Below, piece after piece: positions 41,381 to 64,000 of a stretch of DNA of 64,000 bases. The notes below the pieces were generated by a model that worked only from the letters and a program-made list of their open reading frames with translations, made no database searches and was not told the origin of the DNA. Each line of letters starts with the position of its first letter. The stretch's first letter is position 1. Source of the stretch: Hormiphora californensis (lineage: Eukaryota > Ctenophora > Tentaculata > Cydippida > Pleurobrachiidae); contig CM035354.1 of assembly GCA_020137815.1 (NCBI GenBank), forward strand, positions 7,125,987 to 7,189,986, in the 5' to 3' direction. Both the position numbers and the translations under genes were made by a program.

Positions 41381-42521
41381 TTACGCCTCGAAATTCTTGC
41401 AAATCCTCTCGGAAGCCTTCCACAACTTTTCCTGGACATCCTCCATTATCCACTCCTTTTTCAGTGGTTTTATTCTACAGGAGGAGTAATACTGACCCCT
41501 CTCTATATTGGCATCTGTAGCGCAATGAATAGAAGTAGCCGCTCCTTGTTCTGGCGTTTTGCCAAATTTAAACATCCTAGTCCAACAGCTACCCCAGCAA
41601 CCTGAAAAATCTCGAACAATATCGGTGTTAACAAATCCAGGGTGCAGGGAGATCGCTGTAACATCGGGATATCGCTTAGAGAACTCCTTAGCAAAGTAGA
41701 TCCTTGCCCTGTTACTCTCATTGTACTTCTCGCTTTGTGTATTCTGACTGGTTCCTTCAGGAAGGCGGAAGCGCTTTGAAAAGAGAGGGTATGGGGTCAC
41801 ACATATCTGCCTCAAGTTGATCTAATTTGATATCACCCCACGCATGGGCTGACGAGGCGACAACTACCAGTCTGGCCTTGGACGCAACCAGGATATCAGC
41901 TGAAAGTAAAGAATGGGTAGTTTAGTGATAAGATGGTTGGATTCTGTTGTTATAATAAATAACATATCTCTCGTTAGAATATCGAATTTGTCGAGAGATC
42001 TCCAGTTGGGTAGCACAACAACTAAAAATGAAGACTAAGTTTCGATTTCAACTTACTGAGTAGCATCGTGAGATAAAAGTGTCCCAGATAGTTTATTCCA
42101 ATTGTCGCATCAACACATTGTTTAGTTATCCTAAACGGAGGACAAACTACCCCTGCATTGTTTACTAGAATGTCCAACCTATCTTTATGTTTTTTAAACT
42201 GTTCAGCAAACTTCCGGATACTCTCAAAAGATGCCAAGTCAACCAAGAAATATCGGACCTGACAAATTCAAAGGTTTGCTAGTTAATAATCTTATCATTG
42301 ACAATTAATAATTCCTCTCCCTTTGAATTAGTACTCACATTATCGTGTCCTGCAGCTGCTTTGATCTCCTTCACTGCCTCCTCGCAAGTATCTTTATTTC
42401 TACCGACTATGGTTACATCTGCACCCCTCTCGGCCAGAGCAAGGGCAGTTGGTTTTCCTATTCCACTATTTCCACCTGTCACTAGGACCGTCTTACCTTC
42501 CAAATCCTTGACCGTCACCAT
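41381..42521 (-). CDS. RDH11-14-like short-chain dehydrogenase, copy C, with +1 frameshift
   Basis: Exons (minus): 42521-42339, 42258-42057, 41899-41381. Summed coding length is 904 bp, one base over a multiple of three. Exon 3 reads ADILVASKARLVVVASSAHA to about position 41770 and then must shift by one base (around CGCTTCCGCCTTCC) to continue as KYNESNRARIYFAKEF and ISLHPGFVNTDIVRD. Otherwise complete, with TGGNSGIGKP and VNNAG. The YxxxK lysine is again N (YNESN). It may be a sequencing indel or a recently broken gene; the rest is intact. Confidence 0.75.
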
Positions 42522-42957
42522 TCTTATAATGAAATCTTATGGGAATCTTATATCTGTAATCTGGGGATTACAAAGGAGCTCCACAGACCCACAGTTCTCT
42601 AGAAAAGAGTGAAAGAGAGAAATTTAAATTTTTTGAAATTTTTTTGAGTAACGGATTTTATTTTTTATTTTAAAAGTTTGCAAGAACGCTTTATTCAAAT
42701 TTGCGCAGCTTTTAGAAGTAAAGCGCGCAATTTTGATACACTGCGCTGCATTTCGTTTTTTAAAAAAAGTGGCCCGTTTTTCGGCTCATCTTTTTTTCGC
42801 AAAACACGTGGTTTTTGGGCGCCGTTACGATCTGGGTGTTTGGAGGCCTGTTTACAGGTGCGCGCTGCCAAAAAAGTTGATTCACTAAAATGGCTCTAAC
42901 CGCCAAACCACTCAACCGTTTTGGCTGATTCAAAGTTTATCTGGTAGGGAATGTCAA

Positions 42958-43016
42958 GGCCTAACCCCAACCCAAACCCCAACCCTAACCCTAACCCTAC
43001 TTTAGCCCTAACCCTA
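42958..43016. repeat. Interstitial telomere-like CCCTAA tract
   Basis: Five perfect and several degenerate copies of the CCCTAA hexamer (the complement of TTAGGG), including CCCAACCCTAACCCTAACCC. Length about 60 bp, embedded between unique sequence. Confidence 0.85.
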
Positions 43017-43855
43017 AAAAACCGTTTGTCAGCACTCCCAAAACACCCAGATTTTAACGCTGGCAGGTTTTTCTTGAACACGTGTGTCTTTCTTACACAG
43101 ACTCGTTAGAAGGGTGCTCATTCTTGCATAATCATCTCACACCTTTAAAGAGCGTTTAATTATCCCGCATCGAGCGGTATTTAGCATATGCCAACCTCAA
43201 ACCTTCAGTATATAGTCACTAGTCTGCAGTTTGGGCGCTGAGTTATTCAGTTATCTTCTGCTCGTTGTGCCTTTGTTTAAATTTTAAACCCAACCGCATT
43301 AATTAACTTATTCTGACTGGCCATTGCACTGGTCTCCTGCCTTTTTATTTTTTTACCGCTCCAATTAATTAATTTATTAACAGCTTTGTATTTAAACTAT
43401 CTGACTGACCTCTGGTCTCTTGCTTTTTATTTTTCTACCTCGTTATTCATTAATTTATTACCAGCTTCTTTAGAATTTTCCATAGGCCATTTATTAGATC
43501 ATAACCTTATATAGCAATTAATATGGTTAGTGTGTATTACCTTATCGGTTATCCTGTTACAGTTACTTTATCCATTAACTAATTACTTAGCTATTCGCCT
43601 CCTTTTTAGATCACTAGCCTTTTACTTGAATTAATTATTAAACTATACTACTTACTTAGTATTTTACACTATGTACTTATTAATCAACAGTTAGTTATCT
43701 AACTAGTTAATTATCTAACTAGTTAATTATCAATTATCTAACTAGTTAATTTCTGAATTATCTAACTCAACGAATTAATTACGCTATTTCTTAATTAGAT
43801 ATTTTATAACCCTTATTTTCTACATACATTTATATATATTATATCGAATGACTGC

Positions 43856-44035
43856 CGACGGTTTTTTAAGGCCTTTAGGATCTTATAATCCTATAAGAGC
43901 CGCTTTAGAAGGCTTGTTAGTGGTGGGTGCGTTGCTTCAATCGACTGATTGAAACGGCGTCCTCCTAGCACTAACAATGCATAGGCCCAAAAGCGGGATA
44001 TAAATTATAATTGTATTTGTATTTGTATTTGTGCA
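43856..44035 (+). mobile_element. SINE/LINE 3' end with (TTGTAT)n tail
   Basis: The sequence ending GCGGGATATAAATTATAATT is followed by three to four TTGTAT units. This is the typical short-repeat tail of a non-LTR retroelement. An internal near-palindrome (GTTAGTGGTGGGTGC ... GCACTAAC) lies just upstream. No ORF; the family cannot be named. Confidence 0.45.
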
Positions 44036-44124
44036 TTTTGTGCACCTAATGCTTCTAGGATTTGTTTTACTGTATAGACTGCTTTAAAGTACTCAACTGT
44101 ACTGCTTAGTTATGAATTATTAGG

Positions 44125-44215
44125 AATGGCAGCGGGTAGCTCAATAGGTAAAGCAATGTACGCGAAACCCAGAGGTTGTCGGAGATGTGAGTGTCAAATA
44201 AGGTTCAAAGAATAA
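44125..44215 (+). other. tRNA-like remnant, probably SINE-derived
   Basis: GGGTAGCTCAATAGGTAAAGCA resembles a tRNA A box with D-arm, and AAATAAGGTTCAAAG a degraded B box about 65 bases on, but a full cloverleaf cannot be drawn. A pseudo-tRNA or the head of a SINE fits better than a working tRNA gene. Confidence 0.25.
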
Positions 44216-44785
44216 AAAGTTATACCGGTTAGGACTTAGGTATTTATGGTTAGAGACACGGCATTTGTTCTAGAACTATGGCCAATGAAACATATTTGCA
44301 CTGTATTGTTGTGGAAGTTGGAACAGCTGCTAAACAGTAAACTAACTCTGTTGTATGATCACTGATCACTGGCTTCGATCTTGACGAATTGGATCGTGCT
44401 GCTAAATATATACATGTCCAAATATTTGCCTGGAAATAAGTAGGTAGTGTCAGAAGAAGATATGAATTTCCTTAAGTAGCCATTGTTTCCGTGTCTGCAA
44501 ATATAGACTCCTTGCTACCTGCCTGCTGCACTTCAATCTCCTAATTAACGTGCATTGTAATTGAGCTATATGGAGACAGAGAGTGACAGTTAGAGATAAT
44601 ATATAGTGAGAGAAGGAGAGAGAAATGAGAGAGAAAGAGAGTGACCTGTGACAGTTAGAGATAATATAGTGAGAGAAGGAGAGACAATAGTAGAGAGAAA
44701 GAAAGAGCCAGCTAGAAAATCAACAGTAGTCCACTTTTGTCACATTTCTTCTTCTTCTCTACTTATATTTGTTGTTACATACAAT

Positions 44786-61087
<16,302 letters not shown>

Positions 61088-61946
61088 GTAGGCAGAGTTT
61101 GATACTTGTCTCTCTGAACTGGGCTGATAAAATACCAACAGCTCAATTCAAGACTCTCTCGCACGGAACGAAGTACGGTTGTTCTGTTCGATACACAGCT
61201 AGAACTTATTAGGGTAAAGAAGAGAAACAGCAGTGGTTTAAATGGTTTAAAGGTCAATATTAGCGAGGGCAGAGAACAAACTAAGAAACATAGAAACGAG
61301 GGGGATCTATTATGAGGTAACGGGCGATGAGGCAAAACATGATGGAGAGAGAGAAAGAGGAGAGATTTTACCGAGAAGAGAGAAAAAGAGAGAAAGAAGA
61401 AGAAAAGAGGGGAGAAGAGCAAAGGAAAGGAGAAGAGAAGAGAAATCGAAGGAGCAGAGGGGAAGAGGAAAGATGAAGAAGAGAGGAGAGAAAAGAAGTG
61501 AGAGATATCGTTATTTTAACCATGGCTAACTAGATCAGATATCCTATGAGGCCTGTTATAAGCCTGTTTAGTCTATTATTATTGTACATGGTGGGCCAGA
61601 AACATGGAGCCACTTTGTAGTTCACAGATTGCCCTGTACAGAGACGACCTCTTAGGATAATGTGACTAGAGAAAGAACTTGTTTAGAGGTGCAACTTAGC
61701 TCTACAATCGTCTTTAGAGGGGCGATCTAGCTCTACAACTTGTTGACTGTTGAGAGGGGCAACTTAGCTCTACAATCTTGTTTAGAGGGGCGATATAGCT
61801 CGAAAATTCGTGGAAGCATAGCAAGCCATCTCTTTCTAGTGAAGAAAATCAAGGCACGCAAGTCGCAAGCAACCCTTTACTTAATAAATATGTTATATCG
61901 AGTTAGAAAATATGCACATGTAATCCTTTCTCTCTCTCTTCCACTA

Positions 61947-62037
<91 letters not shown>

Positions 62038-64000
62038 CTATCTTTCTTCCCCCTCTCTCTTCGTTATATCTCTCACTATTCATCTTTATCATTCCCCCGA
62101 GCTTTCTCACCTTTAACTCTCACCCCATCTCTTCAACTGCTCCTACCCTATATCTGAGCGACTCGCCCTCTCGGCGACTCGCCCTCTCTTTACCCCCACT
62201 CATTGTATTACGAGAAAACTTTATCTCTCCGCTTTACAACTTTGTATTTATTTCTCATAACGCTGAAAAGAAGTCACCCATAGCGCTACCCTCTTAGTTA
62301 GAAACGACCTGATGTTTTTGTAACAACTCAAGCTTTTAAAATTGGTAAAGACTCTTAAATCTTTACCCTCATGTAGAAGACTTTGAATGGTTTAAAAAGC
62401 CCACAAATGGTTTTAGAAGCATCCATTTTATCGAGGAAAGTAATTCTTTATAGGAGGGTGCATGCAAGGAGTTCAACTGTAGAGAGCAAAAGAAAGATGG
62501 ATGAAATAACTAAGGTGTAAATGAAGAAATAAAAAAGATATCATGGTAGGGCAAGGTAATAAAAACAGAATATAATTAATTAGAAATAGTATAGATCATA
62601 TGTATGTGTGTGTAACAGCAGTGTAACAGCAGTGTCACAGCACCCATGATAGTGGGAAGAGGAAATAGAGGGCCAAGTTAAGATGTGTATATAGAACATG
62701 CATGCAGTTACTCCCCCTGAATTATTATTCATAATATGTAAAATAATAATGTATCGAGCCGAGAGAGAGAGAGCCCACCCCCCCCCCCCCCCCCCCCCGC
62801 CTGACTCTCTATAACAGGATAGTGAGAGAGACATCATGATAACGGCTGACCATCTGCTAAAAAATTAAACTAATAAAGTGATTTATAGCTCTAGCCTTCA
62901 CAGATGGTGCTAACTTTGGACGTTCATGAAAGCCACATTGCAAATTTTTGGTCCTAACTACGCTGAGACCGGTCCTAACTTCGGTCCTAATTGTTTCGTG
63001 AAAGATCAAAGACCCCCTGGGTTATGTTACAAGAGCTAGGCAAGTACATAATTACCCTTCCATAAACCAGGATAGCAGCCGTTAAAAAAGTAAAAGTAGA
63101 ACTGAAGTACTCTAGTGTGATCCTAGAGCAACACTAAAATTACAGCTGCTGTAGTTCACACTTCACATTGAATTCAGATCAAGAGCCAGCTGCCACCTGT
63201 AACCTAATGATGAATTTTTAGCGACCAAGAGAGGTTGAGATGTAGAGAAGGGAGATAGAGATAGATAGAGATCTAGGGAGAGAGAGAGAGAGCCAGAAAC
63301 AGAGACAGAGACAGACAGGAGAATTGAGAGAAGCCTATGGAAACCTAAAGAGCTATTAGTATACTTTTATAAAAGCAGTCTGCTTAGGATGATGCTGTTA
63401 TGTTATGACAGCTGTATAATTGAGAGAAAGGGAGAATATAGAGACAGAGAGCCGAGAGAAGGGAGGGAGAGAGATCCAATATTTGAATCAGACAATTACT
63501 GCACTGGGTAACTGATAACAGCTGATCTCTGTTGATCTCATGCTCTCGACTCTCTTTATCCCTGCCCCTCTGTTCCTCTCTCTCCACCTTAATTATTATG
63601 ATCATGATTCTGCTCCAAACACATATTGCATATGATTTTGAGGGACGTCCAGTGAAAAGTCTCTCTGTAAAAGACGTAACGCGCGAGAGCCCACCTGCTA
63701 CGAAAGTTTACTGGTGCGCTCTCACGCGGGTCAAAATTGGTCGCGCGCGCACTCGTGACTAAATAAAATAAGGAAAAGCAAGTTCCGGTCTTCCGGTCGG
63801 TGGCCTTGACTGGGAGTGTACAATACAAGGCAGTAGACGGAGCTAGAGGGAAGTTTATCTAAAGATCTCTGAGATTAGAGACAAGCTGGAGAACAATGAG
63901 TTACACTGAGCATTACATTAACAAGCAATCTATAATGGATAATGGGCCCCACACCGAGTTATCAGTTGTTGACTATCAATGGATATATTAATAATTCAAC
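61088..64000. other. SHANK intronic or unresolved sequence to window end
   Basis: The exon ending at 61087 has a good donor (GTAGGC), so this is presumably intron. No further ankyrin exon was recognised. It contains purine-rich sequence (61330-61500), four copies of a 45-60-bp unit with GGGGCGATCTAGCTCTACAA (61677-61805), (CT)n (61925-62060), a run of about 22 C (62779-62799) and GA tracts (63240-63330, 63420-63480). Confidence 0.5.
61925..62060. repeat. (CT)n microsatellite flanked by duplicated TTCCACTATCTTTC
   Basis: Pure CT run of about 100 bp. The string CTCTTCCACTATCTTTCT occurs on both sides, as if the array had expanded between two copies of a short duplication. Confidence 0.9.

Larger units (their letters stand above)
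42522..44785. other. Intergenic region between SDR copy C and SHANK
   Basis: Divergent promoter region of the SDR cluster (minus) and SHANK (plus). No coding exon seen. It holds an interstitial telomere-like tract (42958-43016), AT-rich CTAACTAGTTAATTAT repeats (43685-43765), a retroelement 3' end (43856-44035), a tRNA-like remnant (about 44125-44215) and short GAGAGA tracts just upstream of the SHANK start. Confidence 0.6.

Noticed and set aside
44125-44215. A functional tRNA gene
   Set aside because: A-box-like sequence is present, but no acceptor stem, anticodon stem or intact B box can be paired.
61740-62297. 185-aa plus-strand ORF after the last SHANK exon found
   Set aside because: It spans a (CT)n array and shows no ankyrin pattern or splice-supported borders.

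Overview
This is nuclear DNA of an animal, not of a bacterium or virus. Protein-coding exons are joined by canonical GT/AG introns with consistent phases. The gene set is metazoan: a SHANK postsynaptic scaffold, a tubulin-type cytosolic carboxypeptidase, a mucin-type GalNAc-transferase, a carbohydrate sulfotransferase, a MICOS subunit, VPS8, MMACHC and RDH-type dehydrogenases. High gene density, introns crowded with (CT)n/(GA)n microsatellites, and several genes nested inside introns of others suggest a compact early-branching animal genome such as a ctenophore or sponge. I cannot assign the species from sequence alone.

Layout, left to right. 167-3028 (-): MMACHC homologue, 5 exons, with a 1.55-kb 34-bp minisatellite in intron 2. 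5045-22760 (-): AGTPBP1/CCP1 homologue, at least 16 exons; the stretch that should hold its catalytic exons (about 6.2-8.7 kb) looks like uncorrected, homopolymer-ridden sequence. 24091-27738 (-): small single-pass membrane protein, 3 exons, whose intron 1 contains an intronless GALNT-type gene on the other strand (24926-26656, +). 28000-29490 (-): MIC26/MIC27-type MICOS subunit. 30195-34755 (-): VPS8, with three +1 frameshifts inside about 340 bp and a C-terminal tail with four NPF motifs; its stop codon lies in a 23-bp minisatellite that repeats CACGTGACGTCA. 35168-42521 (-): three tandem RDH-like SDR genes whose YxxxK lysine is replaced; intron 1 of the most downstream copy encloses an unrecognised 856-aa intronless ORF. 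44786-61087 (+): 5' part of a SHANK gene (SPN domain, then ankyrin repeats), running on past the window, with a carbohydrate sulfotransferase gene on the opposite strand inside one intron (54747-56373).

The genes do not form one pathway. The recurring themes are architectural. Three independent host introns contain a complete gene. Splice sites are duplicated together with tandem repeats (AGTPBP1, SHANK, MICOS gene). Foldback MITE-like elements are common, and the palindrome TGACGTCA is strongly over-represented. The most checkable oddities are the VPS8/SDR frameshifts, the SDRs without catalytic lysine, the NPF tail on VPS8 and the membrane-anchored MMACHC.
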